Shown here: piece by piece, positions 11,439-23,265 of the stretch | Layout: the number at the start of each line of letters is the position of its first letter | Position numbering within the stretch: position 1 is the stretch's first letter | NCBI GenBank assembly: GCA_019321725.1 | Contig: CM033121.1 | Coordinates: 17,129,723-17,193,722, forward strand | DNA length: 64,000 nt | Direction: 5' to 3' | From: Paulownia fortunei | Taxonomy: Eukaryota; Streptophyta; Magnoliopsida; Lamiales; Paulowniaceae | Position numbers and translations under genes: made by a program | Notes under the pieces: generated by a model | What the model was told of the DNA's origin: nothing | What the model saw: only the letters and a program-made list of their open reading frames with translations | Databases searched by the model: none

Positions 11439-12766
11439 TTCATTCTTCTCTAATTTTCGGCCACATGGTGTTCAACTAGGGGACTCAAAATTCCAAGAGT
11501 CTCATTCTTGGTATCTTCCAAAGATATTTAAGGTATACCAAGAATTTCAAAGTTTTGATTTTCCATCATTTTTCAACTACCTTCAAGGGCCTCTCCTAAT
11601 AGGCTTTTTTGAATTAAACTTTACCTTTAAATAAATTCCACAATTAATTAAATTAATTATTTTAGCCTAAATTTAATTAATTAATTCCATCTAACCCACC
11701 TAATTAAATTATGCCCAATTAAATAATCAAATTATTTAATTGAGTAAATTAATTTAATAATTAAATTGATTTATACATTACATTATTAATTTGATCCAAT
11801 CAAATAATTGTTTCACTCAAATTAGGTTCCCTAATCTTATTAGGTCCAATTAAATAATCTAATTATTTAACTAAATAGTTAATTCAACTAATTGAATTAA
11901 TTTAAACCCTAATTAATTAACCTCCATTAATTAATTGGATCCAACCCCTTGGATCAATTCATAAATTAGAATGTTTCATCTCAAATTGTGTGTAACCCTT
12001 TAGGTTCACAGCTAAGCTAGCAGTGGACTTATAAATAATAATTATTATTCTGATTAATTAAACTAATTAATCAATCCGCTTGAAATTAATTCCTAAATTT
12101 CAAGAATCTCACAAGCCCTGGGAAACACCTATCAAGTGTATCATGACTACCTAGACTTAGATGAAATAGTGAATGAAATTATTTCAATTACGAGTACCAT
12201 ACACGTATGGTCCTTTTATCAACTCATCTTTTGATTGAGTTTAGGGCATGGATTAATTGTCAAAACCCTAATTGCTCAATGACTATGATTCTATTTTAAG
12301 TTTCAATAACTCATGACGAATCGTTAGAAAACTCCCATTTAACATTCATCTCGCCTTGGCCAAGGACTTCTGAGTCATGAATTATGAAAACATAGGAGAT
12401 TTACTTATTTTTTCAGATAAGTGATAGATCCTTTGTTGGCCTCTCATTAAGCTCCATACATATCAATGCAACATCTAATGTACCCCCTTTGTGATTGTCA
12501 TGCAATCAGAAGATACATTAAAATGGAATAGGATATGCACAAGCCTATTAAAATCAAAGTCATAGAGGCATATTCCATGATCACCATCATATACGTGACC
12601 ATGCCTCGTATCAAGGTTTGGATGAGACTTTATCTAATTACGAAATGCAATTAAAGGTAAATAAATTTGCCTATTTTATTAATATGATTTGAAAAATATT
12701 ATTTTTTCAAATACAAGAGTATAAAAGATGCCCAATCTAATTAGCGTGCCGGACACTACTCTAACA
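11439..12766 (-). repeat. A2 3' LTR, proximal part
   Basis: Continuation of the A2 3' LTR after the A1 insertion. It parallels 21145-22832 in the A2 5' LTR and ends CACTACTCTAACA at 12766, the reverse complement of the LTR start. The AT-rich stretch 11640-11950 is full of TTAATTAATT. Confidence 0.85.
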
Positions 12767-12780
12767 ATCTCCCACTTGTC
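12767..12780 (-). promoter_or_regulatory. A2 polypurine tract
   Basis: The plus strand reads ATCTCCCACTTGTC, so the minus strand is a purine-rich GACAAGTGGGAGAT abutting the LTR start at 12766. It matches the A1 PPT in place and kind. Confidence 0.75.
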
Positions 12781-12781
12781 G

Positions 12782-15420
12782 TAGTACTAATTGCCCATTT
12801 ACTTCATGTCTATCTTCTCAAGATGTCCATCGAATACCTTCTGTGCTAGAGGTTTGGTCAGTAGGTCTGTTATATTTTTTGTCGAAGGGACACTATCCAC
12901 TATAACATCGTCTCTACCAATGATTTCTTTGATCATATGCTATTGCCTCATGATGTGCTTGGATCTTTGATGAGATCTTGACTCTTTTGCTTGTGTAATA
13001 GCTCCATTATTATAAGAGTATATCAATATAGGATCAATAACGGATAGAACTACACCAAACTCTCAGATGAAGTTCCTTATCCAAACAGCTTCCTTTGCTA
13101 CATCCATGCAGCAATGTATTTGACATCGGTGGTAGAATCTATGGTCGTCTCCTACTTGGAACTTTTTCAACTAACCACACAACTGTTTATGGTGTATATA
13201 TATCCGGACATGGATTTTAAGTTATCTATATCGAACTAAAAACTAGAATCAGTATAGCCTTCTAGTTTTAGTTCTCCAGAGTCATATACAAGAATAATAT
13301 TCTTAGTTCTTCTCAAGTACTTTAAGATTATCTTAATGACATTCCAGTGTTCCTCACTTGGATTGGATTGATATCTACTTGTGATGATCGGAGCATATGC
13401 GACATCAGGCCTCGTACATAGCATACCATACATTATGCTTTCTACGGCAGACATAATGTATGTGGGTCATCCTTTCCCTCTCCTAAGGAGTCTTAGGATA
13501 TATAGCCCTTGAGAGAGAAATGCCATAACTCATTAGCAAGAATCCTCATTTGGATTCCTCCATGCTAAACTTCTTTAGCATTTTATCTATATACGTGGAT
13601 TAGGATAGTCCGATCATCTGATTTGACCTATCTCCATTGATCTTTATTCCAAGAATAAAGGATGATTCTCCCAAATCCTTCATGGAGAACTAGTTAGGCA
13701 ACCAAGTCTTAGTTAACTGCAGTATCCTTACATCATTCCCAAAGAGTAGGATGTCGTTAGCATATAGCATAATAAATGTCACTATGCTCCCACTAACCTT
13801 CTTGTGGATATAAGGTTCATTCAGGTTCTTGTGGAAATCAAATGATTTGATTGCCTTGTTAAACTGGATGTTCCAGCTTTGTGAAGCCTACTTGAGTCCA
13901 TAAATGGATCTCTGGAGTTTGTAAACCTTTTGCTCACTCCATCTAGATATGAAGCCTTCTAACTACCTCGTATAGATCTCTTTCTTAATGTTTCCATTAA
14001 GGAAAGGGATCTTCACATCCATCTATCATATCTCATAGTTATAATATGCTGATATGACTAGCAGTATCCAAATGGATTTAAGCATCTCCAATGTCAAAAA
14101 AACTTCCTCATAATTAATTCCTTCGCTCTAACTATAACCTTTCATGACCTGTTGTGCTTTATAGGTCACTACCTCTCCATTTATTCCAAGCATCCACTTG
14201 TAGACCCATTTGCAACCAATGGGAACTATTTCTTATGGTGGGTCCACCAAGGTCCATACCTTATTGGAATACATGGAGTCCATCTCGGATAACTTCTTGC
14301 CATCTTCTCAAATCGATGTCTAACATCACCTCTCCATAAGTCCTTAGATAACTATCCAATGGGAGACTCTCCTCATTGTTCTCTAACAAAAAGACATACC
14401 TCTCAGGTGGCTTTGAGATCCTTTAGGATATCCTAGGAGATTATGTATCCGAGGCCCATTACTACATCTGTTGGGAGGCTCTGTGGTTATTGAATTTCTT
14501 CAAGTTTCATGACTTCGCCATTTTTATCCAATAGAAACTCCTTCTCTAAGAATGTGGCATTCCTAGAAATAAACACCTTTTGTTTCGAAGGGTCATAAAA
14601 GTAGTATCCAACGGATTCTTTTAGATACCTCATGAACTTACATAAACTGGATTTCATATCCACTTTATCTCCCACTTGCTGCTTCATATAAGTAGAACAC
14701 CCTCATACCCTAAGGTATTTTTTAAGTGGGTGGTTTCCCATACCACATCTCATATGGTGTCTTGGGCACCAACTTTGATGACACTCTATTTAATAGATAT
14801 GTTGTTGTTTCTAGAGCATAGCTCTAGAATGTAAGTGGAAGCCTAGTAAAACTCCTCATTGATCGAACCATGTCCAACAAGGTTCGATTCCTACACTCTG
14901 CAACTCCATTGAGTTGAGGAGTAGTAAAAAAGGTCAACTGAGAGAGAATCTCATTCTCTTTTAGATAATCAATAAACTCTGTGCTCAAGTATTCACCTCC
15001 TCGATTAGATTGAAGAGCCTTAATACTTAGCCCAATTTGTTTCTCCACCTCCCATTTAAATTATTTGAACTTTTCAAAAGCTTCAGATTTACACCTCATA
15101 AGTTAGACATAACCATACCTAAAATAATCATCGATAAAGGTTATAAAGTAGTAATAGTTCCCATGAGCACTAACACTTAGTGGCCTGTATACATTCGAAT
15201 AGATCAAATCTAATAGATCTTTGGCTCACTCAAGTTGTCCAACAAATGGTGATTTGGTCATCTTCCACTTAAGACATGACTCACAAATTAGCATTCTTTG
15301 ATCTTTGAAAAGATTGAGCAATTGAACCAACTTATGAATTCTTTTCTCATAGATATGACCTAATCTAGCATGCCATAAGAGTTGAGAACTATGATTATCT
15401 AGTTTTTATTTTTATTTTGT
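12782..15420 (-). pseudogene. A2 copia pol remnant (integrase, RT, RNase H)
   Basis: This is a copia pol on the minus strand, read from high to low coordinates. GAG-pre-integrase (MTKSPFVGQ) lies near 15240-15270. The integrase core at 14824-15048 has SNRGGEYLSTEF, where the usual catalytic Asp is Asn, and a later NGVAE with the Glu kept. Post-integrase text (YYFYDPSKQKVFISRNATF) is at 14487-14687. RT shows YAND in place of Y-V-D-D at 13753-13764. RT to RNase H text (MLCTRPDVAYA, ILKYLRRTK) is at 13236-13454. RNase H decays toward 12790. There are many stops and frameshifts. The order integrase before RT confirms Ty1/copia. Confidence 0.9.
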
Positions 15421-16476
15421 TGAACAACTGGCATCCAATTTGTGGTTGTATTAATCATTTATTAGTGTACTAATATCAAGAAACATGGAACATTTTCATC
15501 TTTGATCTTTCAACCAAACTTTCTCTGTCCAACAGAGATTCCACCCTTAATGTTGTTTAGTACTCAAAACAAATAATTAAAACTACCCTAATTCTATTTA
15601 GAGTTAAGTGAATTGCTCATTTAGCTAATGAAGCAACATTTGCTTTACTCCCAAACTGAAGGATCATAATTTTAGTCTCATTTTTCTTATCATTTGCAAA
15701 GATGGGATCAAATCCAATATTCTATACCTAAGAAAAATTATCAACTGTTACGGTATTCCTCTCATCAACTCTTGCAACTCTTTGTAGAGATAGGATCAAT
15801 ATCCAGTATCTAATATTTAAGAAGAATTTTCAATGTCGACTATTGATTTCAACAAAATATAAGTTTGAACTAGAACTCTTTCTAATTCAAAACTCTATTT
15901 AGAATATTTTTATAAATCATTAAACAAGTCAATACTTGCATCCCTCTTTCAATGCCACATTTTGTCGTTGTAGTGGCATGAACCAATCTTATCTTAATTA
16001 ATCCTCTAGCTTTGCCAACTAGAATCTCCTATAACTCTTTATAGGATGTCCTTGTTCAACAATTTTGGAAGGTTTATCTACAACTCTTTGTAGAATGTGT
16101 AATAGGAGATACTACCACAAGTTTTGTGAGAGTTGTTTCAACAACTATTTATAGAAACTCTTCTTTTGCACATTTCTTAACCTCTCAAATTTGAGAATCA
16201 TTCTTAAATTTCAAGAGTAATCCAAATAGATTTAGAGCTTAGTGACATTCATTGGTGTCGGGAATACTTTTTAGTAGAATTACAAGCGATAACAATTATC
16301 CTAAGCGAGATAGAAAAATAAGCATTCTTTCAAAATCATATTAATTTATAGCAAGGTCTTCAGTAATAAATGTCTCACTATTTTATTCGAATTCCATCAC
16401 ACCTAATGGCAATTCGGAAAATCTTATTTCATAGTAGGCTTGAGGCCCAATCAATATATCGTATGCCCTAATTTTA
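15421..16476 (-). pseudogene. A2 gag-protease region remnant
   Basis: Decayed 5' internal part of A2. It is similar, as reverse complement, to 5990-6600 of A1, for example the A1 phrase GGATTTGAATAAAATAGTGG against 16370-16400 here. No frame is open and no catalytic motif is readable. It is cut at 16476 by the solo C LTR and continues at 19353. Confidence 0.6.
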
Positions 16477-17644
16477 TGTGATACCCGAGCCTCTTACTAC
16501 TCATATGGCCAAATATGATTCATACATTACGTGTTAATTTTATATGCTATTTGCATTTCTATTGACATTGCATAATTTATTTCATTTTATACGACATTTT
16601 TGAATATTAAACTAAATTCTGAAGTTTTTGCACGGTATTAGTTATTGAATTTTCTAATCTAAGTACTTGATTTTATATTGAAATAAGAAGAAAATGAGGT
16701 GGATCAATATTAGATATAGATGGGATATATAGGTTATAATTTTGAAAGTGTTAAAAGTGTTACTAGTAAGCTTATACGGTTTAATTTGATTTGATCAAGT
16801 TATTTCAAAAGTATATATTTGTAAATTAACATACTTAGGATATTAGACATGATATAATGTGATTTAAGTGTCCTATTACAAGGCCCATATATGCATATGA
16901 TTTTAGAAATGCAAACTTGATATTTCGTTAAGAATCGGATGTGAATCGGTTTGGATATCGAATGAACGGACATAGGAAATAACTATGGGAATGAATGGTG
17001 ACTAAGATAGGTTGCAACCAAATAAAAATAGGTGAGACACACAAGATTAGGGCTGCAAGATAAGAGAGAAAATCAGATTTGCCATTTACTTGCCACCTCA
17101 TGCTTTCTTATTAAGCTTAAGCTAACATCTCAAGCTAACACCTCAACCCCTTCACCCTTAAGCAATGACCAGACCCTCATTTCAGCTATTTTAATCTTAC
17201 AAACACACACCTTAAGCTCTCCAAGTGATCCAAATTGATTCCAAGTTGAAATAAAAGCAAGAAAAGCAAAGGAGAAGTGATTACCATCAAGTTAACCTCA
17301 AAATCTGCATAGGTAACACTTATCTACGGTTTTGCCTTTGGTTTTCAGATTATTATGAATGGTTTTATTGTTTACTAAGATTTCAATATATCTTATAAAA
17401 GTTTTAGGAAGTTTTTAGTTAGACTTTGGTGCACAAAGAAAGGGTTTTTGATGACAAACAATTAATAGGAAATACTTGTGGCAGAAACTGTCATCTTACT
17501 GTTTTCTTGTATTTTAGGCTTCAAAAGTGTATGGTATGTTGAATAAAACTTATAATTATTACCATTTACATGACCATATATGATTTAATAGTATTGGAAT
17601 GAAGTTTTATCAGTTGGAAATCGAAATAGAGAATGATATTGGAG

Positions 17645-18060
17645 AAACACTCAAACTGCCAAAATAGCAAAATCTGTTTTGGTGTGCTGTGAAGGAAACT
17701 GAATTAAGGGAGCTAAATCCATTGTTTTTGGTAATATTATGACCTGGTTGTATCCTTACATATGTTATCTAAGTATGGTGAAAATTTTGGAGTGATTGAA
17801 TATACTTAATGGTGCCAAAATCATTAATCTCATGAAGTGTGCAAAACTGTCACGGTAGGAAACAATCTGTTTCAGTATGTCGTGAAGAGAGCTGAACTTG
17901 GAAAGCTATATCCATGATTTTTAGCAATTCTATGATATTGTTACATTCATATACATGTTATCTAAGTGTGGTAAAAATTTGGGAGTGATTGGATATGCTT
18001 AGGGATGTTAAAATTATCATGCAACTAAACTTGACAGCAAGAAAATATGAAAATGTGAAT
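17645..18060 (+). repeat. internal tandem duplication in the C LTR
   Basis: Two diverged copies of a unit of about 190-200 bp, plus a partial third. Each begins near a CTGTTT...GTG...GAAGG/GAGAG phrase and contains TATGTTATCTAAGT-like and GGAGTGATTG words (about 17650-17850 and 17850-18040). The minus copy at 25990-26400 shows the same arrangement, so the duplication predates both solo LTRs. Confidence 0.7.
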
Positions 18061-18539
18061 CTGCCACATTTGATCACTTAGCATGTTTCAACCTAGACAT
18101 GTTGCTATTGAGTATTAAAATTAGGCACATGCGATTAGAGTTATAATACTTCAATTACATGATGTTTGCATGTATTTAAGATGAGAAATTGAGGTATTTG
18201 AGGGGCTATATTGGGTTATAGTTTGTGAAAGCTTGATTGTTAGCTTATAGCTTGGTGTTTAAGGTCTAGTATGAGATTTTGTGCTTTCAACTTGCCAAAT
18301 TGGGAATGGTGCTTGATGTTGGATAATATAACAGGCTATTTTACATCTAAGGTTGGAGAGGAATACTAAACAAATTTAGACTAAGCCACCAACCAAGTGA
18401 AAGGTAAGTAAAGATTCATTTGCAACTACAATGCATAGACATAGTAGATGTGTGAATTATATGTAATATCATAAATCATATGTGCATAGTAGAGGGCTCT
18501 CAATTGAGTATACATACATGGGCATTGTCATTAGCACGT

Positions 18540-18720
18540 GCATGCATCATATACGAGCATTGTGATAAATCTTGCATTTGCACGGCATGATTCAGAGAAA
18601 GGAAAATATTTTGCTGACCACTACTAGTGCACCAAAGCATGCATGGATTTGCATGGTTTTATGCATGGATTTGTAGGTTCGTGTGCATGGATTTGCATGC
18701 TTATATGATTATTGGCCATT
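18540..18720 (+). repeat. CATGCA-rich tandem stretch in the C LTR
   Basis: Repeated GCATGGATTTGCATG units of about 22-26 bp with many CATGCA words. The same stretch appears inverted at 25310-25420 and in the element C LTR at 43225-43290. CATGCA is the core of plant RY elements, known binding sites of B3-domain seed regulators. Whether it acts here is not shown. Confidence 0.6.
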
Positions 18721-19352
18721 GGATTATGGCGGTGTACAGAGCTCTTTTCCGGTGCATGGGATAGTAGCGTTGGTCAGGGGCCCAAGAAAGAAATAATTTT
18801 GAGAGAAATATTTTGATGTATAAAATTGCATTGTGAGCATAGCATTTTGAGTTGCATGACTTGATATTGTGGATTATTCTTTGACATGCATAATCTTTAC
18901 TTGCTGAGCGTTAGCTCATATAGTTTATGCATTGTAGGTGAGTACGACGATACCTGAAGCATCTTTTATTGGTTAGGCGGCGGTTGGAGCTCCTGCAGGT
19001 GTCTAAGAGAGTGTGTACATGGATGATGACCTGTTGGGCTATTTTGTTGGCTTGTTATATTTTGAGTCTGTTGTATTATGTTTTTAGACTGGTACTATAT
19101 TTCGCTTTTAAAACTTTACTATAAATACGTATGTAAATATTGGGTCGTTGTGGGTGTTGAGCTTTTATATAAATACCGATCTTGTTATATACATGACATG
19201 TGTTATAAAGTATTTTAAACAGGGTTGTACATGTAAAAAGTGATTTATCTTTTCTTATAGTGTTACAAAAAAAAATATTCCATGCATGCACACAGGTTCT
19301 ATCATATCGAATTATAATATATATCTAGTTGTGTAGTAATGGGGGTGTTACA

Positions 19353-20655
19353 TTTTATGAGCCCATAAAATATATTAAAAGGTAGTTAACTTTTAACAAT
19401 TGCATCTCCATGCAACGCTCAAGATATTTTACCTCATTTCTTCTCATATACCCTAATTTTATGAGCCCATATGGTATTAAGTATCAAACAAGACCTATAG
19501 AACCTCAATGTAGATGGAGCATCAAAACGTTCCATGACTCATGGCCAACATAGAGATGAGTCCATCCCATGTGCATCACCATGCTTAGTAAAGATCACAA
19601 CTTCCCATTACAAAGTCATTCCATGACTCATGTCCAATGACAAAGTAAGGTAGCATCGTTATGTCAACTACTTTTAATCGTAGACATGGATTATTGTGTC
19701 TAACTCAATTTTATCCATATTTGCTCGAAATTAGAATTTAAAAATTACTTTACTTGATATTAATTCAAGTGGCGTTATTTATTCTAACCAAGACCTCATT
19801 AATTTTAATCTTAGTATATTTAATGTGTTTGCATTCAATTGATGGCAATCATATCATTTGAAAACATTAAATAAACCCTACGCATACATCTAATACATAC
19901 ATAGTCTGGATGGTCATGGGTCAATCCTATGCAATCCATTTGAGCTAAAAATGGATCTAAGTTAATCTAATAGTAATAAAATGGAATTAGAAACTAATTT
20001 ATATTACATGAATATATCCCATACATTCATGGGTCTTCTCTTGATTTTTTATCTTGATCCTTCTTTTTGTCCACCAAAAACAAAAATGAAAAACCTCACC
20101 CTATTCTACTCTCATTTTAAAAAAGTATAAAATACAAGGAAATAGTAAGACACTCGCAGACCCTATTTCAAAAATCTAAAGATAAATAAATCCAATCACA
20201 TTGGTCCAAAGGCTCCATGATCATTCCATATCTACTAATAAAGACATCACATGAATTTATTAAAGCATATACATTACCATCCAACTAAATTATAATTTCA
20301 TTACTTGGGATAAAATCTCGATTTATCAAGAAAAAACCCTTTTTTTAATTTTAAAATTAATACTTTAATTAAAAAATTAAAAAATTGTATTTTGCAATTC
20401 AACATGACGAGGATGTCCAACATCCCCACGCAACGCACACACAACACTGCTGGGGCATGCAACGTGCTGCTGCACACTGTCGTGCCATGTATTTATCTTC
20501 TTTCAATTGAATTGAATTCAATCATACATATTCTATTTAATAATTAAATTAATTGAAAAAATATTTATCCAAATAAAAAATATAATAAATCAATCAGAAT
20601 TTAATAATTAAATTCACAAGGCATAATTTGAATCCGATTGGAATTGTACAAACGA
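19353..20655 (-). other. A2 leader region
   Basis: Internal A2 DNA between the PBS (20656) and the solo C LTR. It is similar, as reverse complement, to the A1 leader: 19353-19660 pairs with about 5700-5970, and around 19980-20290 pairs with about 4980-5340. A GC-richer patch lies at 20395-20490, at the position of the A1 minisatellite. No coding frame is recognisable. Confidence 0.6.
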
Positions 20656-20669
20656 TGACTCTAATACTA
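20656..20669 (-). promoter_or_regulatory. A2 primer binding site
   Basis: The plus strand is TGACTCTAATACTA, the reverse complement of TGGTATCAGAGTCA with two transitions. It is one base from the LTR edge at 20671, the same spacing as in A1, which fixes the LTR boundary. Confidence 0.8.
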
Positions 20670-20670
20670 T

Positions 20671-22832
20671 TATTGGGTTCGCGTGATCTCATGGTATATG
20701 CAGTGGCAAAAAAAAAATTTAGAAACATCATGCTATAACAATTACAGTAATACCCCAGATCCGATGCAATTTTAATGATCTTGTAATTTCCAACGGTGTA
20801 ATAAAATAATTAATGTTTTGATTTATATCTTTCTATGCAATTCGACTATTATAGGGATATGAAATAATCAATTTCAAGCCCATTTTCTAAATTCGGTTCA
20901 CAGGGATCCACACGTCTCCCCTCTAAAGTAATCTACACTTTGAGCAAGAACATAAAATCAGAATTCCGCTAGCAATTTTGATTTCTTTTTCTAACCTAGT
21001 TTATGAAGTGAATATAGTGAATATTAATTTTAACTATCAACTAGTGATAAAAGAATTAATATTGGACAAGGGATGGAATTTTGGTGGAAAAAGAATGAAG
21101 GAAGAAAATAATTTTTCTTCTCTTTATTTCTTAATAGCTGAAAATTGGAGGAGAAAAAAATTATTCTCTAATTTTTGGCCATATGGTGTTTAAATAGGGG
21201 ACTTAAAATTCCCAGAGTCCTACTCTTGGTATTTTTAGTCTTCTTTTGATTGGTTGGAAGATATTTGATTTGTTCAAAATTCTTCAACTTTATCCCTTCA
21301 CATATTCCAAAGATATTTAGGGTATCCCAAAATAACCCAAAAGTTTCAAACTCTTGAGTTTCTATCTTTTTCCAACTACCTTCTTGGGCCTCTTTTAATG
21401 GGCCTTTTTGAAATGGACTTAGATTTTAAAATAAATTCCATAATTAATTTAATTGATTATTTTATTCTAAATTTAATTAATTAATTTCATCTAACCCACC
21501 TAATCAAATTAGGCCCTATTAAATAATTCAATTATTTAATTGAGTAAATTAATTTATGAACTACACAATTAATTTGATCTAATCAAATAATTATTTCACT
21601 CCAATTGGGTTGTTTAATCTTATTATGTTCAATTAAATAATCCAATTATTTATTTGAATAATTAATTCAACTCATGGAATTAATTTTAACCCCAATTAAT
21701 TAATCTCTATTAATTAATTGGATCTAACTCCATGGATCAATTCCTAAATTATAAATGTTCCATCTCAAATTGTGTGTGACCCTTTAGGTTCACAATTAAG
21801 CTAGCAGTGGACTTGCAACATTTACAACTTATGAATAATAATAATTATTACGATTAATTAATCCAATTAATTAATTCGCTTGAAATTAACTCTTTAGTTT
21901 CAAAAACCTCACAAGTCATGGAAAACACCTATCAAGTGTGTCATGACTACCTAGACTTAACTGAAATATCAAGTGAACTTATTTTAATTATGAGTACTAT
22001 ACACGTAAGGTCCTTCCATTAACTAATCTCCCGATTGAATTTAGGGCATGGATTAATAGTCGAAACCCTAATTGCTGAATGACTATGACTCCATTTCAAA
22101 TTTCAATAACTCATGAAGAATTGTTAGAAAACCCCTATTTAACATTCATCCCGTCTTGGCCAAGGACTTTTGAGTTATGAATTTTGAAAACATAGGAGAT
22201 TCACTTGTTTTGCCAGACAAGTGATGGATCTTTTATTGGCCACTCATTAACCTCTATACATATCAATACAACATCCAACGTACCCCCTTTGTAATTGTTA
22301 GGTAATCAGAAGATACAACAAAATAGAACACAATATGTATAAAGCTACCATGGGGCCTTAAGTTTAAGGACTAATCATGTACTATCGTTACATGGAAATT
22401 CTTATTTCGACAAATAAGTTTTCAATTAAGAATTTTCGATGAGCTTGCTCATTGTACTTATTGCCTAACAAGCACTTGCATACATGCACTAACATCACTA
22501 AGCTAATGTCCACAGAGTGAGACATCTTCCTCATGGGAGCATGCATCGTATGCATGAGTTTATTGGGCTGTTCTATATCCCATCTCAAAAAGCCATCGAC
22601 TCGGAACTAATTTAAGACCAAAGCCATTAAAGCATATTCTATGATCACCATCATATACATGATCATATCTCATAGTTAAGTTTGGTGTAGGGACTTTGTG
22701 TAATTACTAAATACAATTAAAGATAAAGAAATTTGCCTATTTTATTAATATAATTTGAAAAATATTATTTTTACAAATACAAGAGTATAAAAGACATTCA
22801 ATCTAATTGGCACACTAGGAACTATTCTAACA
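20671..22832 (-). repeat. A2 5' LTR
   Basis: A minus-strand LTR of 2162 bp. On the plus strand it starts TATTGGGTTCGCGTGATC (reverse complement of the LTR end, terminal base changed) and ends ACTATTCTAACA (reverse complement of TGTTAG...). It aligns along its length with 3502-3885 plus 11445-12766. Confidence 0.88.
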
Positions 22833-23265
22833 GGTTGTACTTTGATACATACTCTGATATTTTTAGAATCACACGAAGTTTACTTTGCATACAATTTGCT
22901 CGTGCTTGGGGTTAGTACGTGTCAATAAAGGATCCATCACTCATTTTAATGAATAAGTGAATCCCTTTTATTTTCATGGTACATCACTTGGAAAGGGGTT
23001 TCTTGATTTCATCAATCGAAGTCAAGACATAAAGAATTGATATAGTGATTGAGATATTGAGATTTCAACTAATAATTTCAAATCCTTGCCTCCTAAGTCC
23101 AATAGAGAGGTTAGATGATGGAAAGGTGTTACTTGTATGATAATGGTAATTAGAAATGTTCAGTTTGAAATTCACCTGTATTTAGGTTTACATGGCATAA
23201 TGTTAGACGTCAACCATAATTTAAAGGTATAATAGAATTAATGAAATAAATTCTAGAATGATTGA
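22833..23265 (+). repeat. copia family A LTR, right part of the A2 target
   Basis: It resumes the plus-strand A LTR broken at 3501: GTTGTACTTTGATACAT matches GTTGTACTTTGATGTAT at about 9634 in A1. It can be followed through the segment equivalent to 9634-10080 and is then lost, so the 3' half of this LTR is missing. Confidence 0.7.

Larger units (their letters stand above)
16477..19352 (+). mobile_element. solo LTR of gypsy family C, TSD TTTTA
   Basis: A 2876-bp LTR starting TGTGATACCC and ending GGGGTGTTACA, with a perfect 5-bp duplication TTTTA at 16472-16476 and 19353-19357. The PBS expected after a C LTR (TGGTATCAGAGC, present at 43376 in element C) is absent. A2 sequence continues directly on both sides, so it is a solo LTR left by LTR-LTR recombination. 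It matches the inverse of 24742-27544 and the plus copy at 41285-43372. Long LTRs with this kind of PBS fit Tekay/Del gypsy elements. Confidence 0.92.
3502..22832 (-). mobile_element. copia element A2, interrupted by A1 and a solo C LTR
   Basis: This is a Ty1/copia element on the minus strand. Its 5' LTR is 20671-22832, its PBS 20656-20669 and its PPT about 12767-12780. Its 3' LTR is split into 11439-12766 and 3502-3943. Between these lie decayed pol and leader. Two later insertions sit inside it: A1 (3944-11433) and a solo gypsy C LTR (16477-19352). The flanks are the two halves of an older plus-strand A LTR. The flanking 5-mers GGATA (3497-3501) and GGTTG (22833-22837) are a poor but possible decayed duplication (3 of 5). 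The LTRs of the pair look roughly 80-85 percent alike by eye, so this is old. Confidence 0.8.

Noticed and set aside
22833..22837. Perfect target-site duplication for element A2
   Set aside because: The 5-mers GGATA and GGTTG agree at only 3 of 5 positions. A2 boundaries rest on LTR ends and PBS spacing instead.
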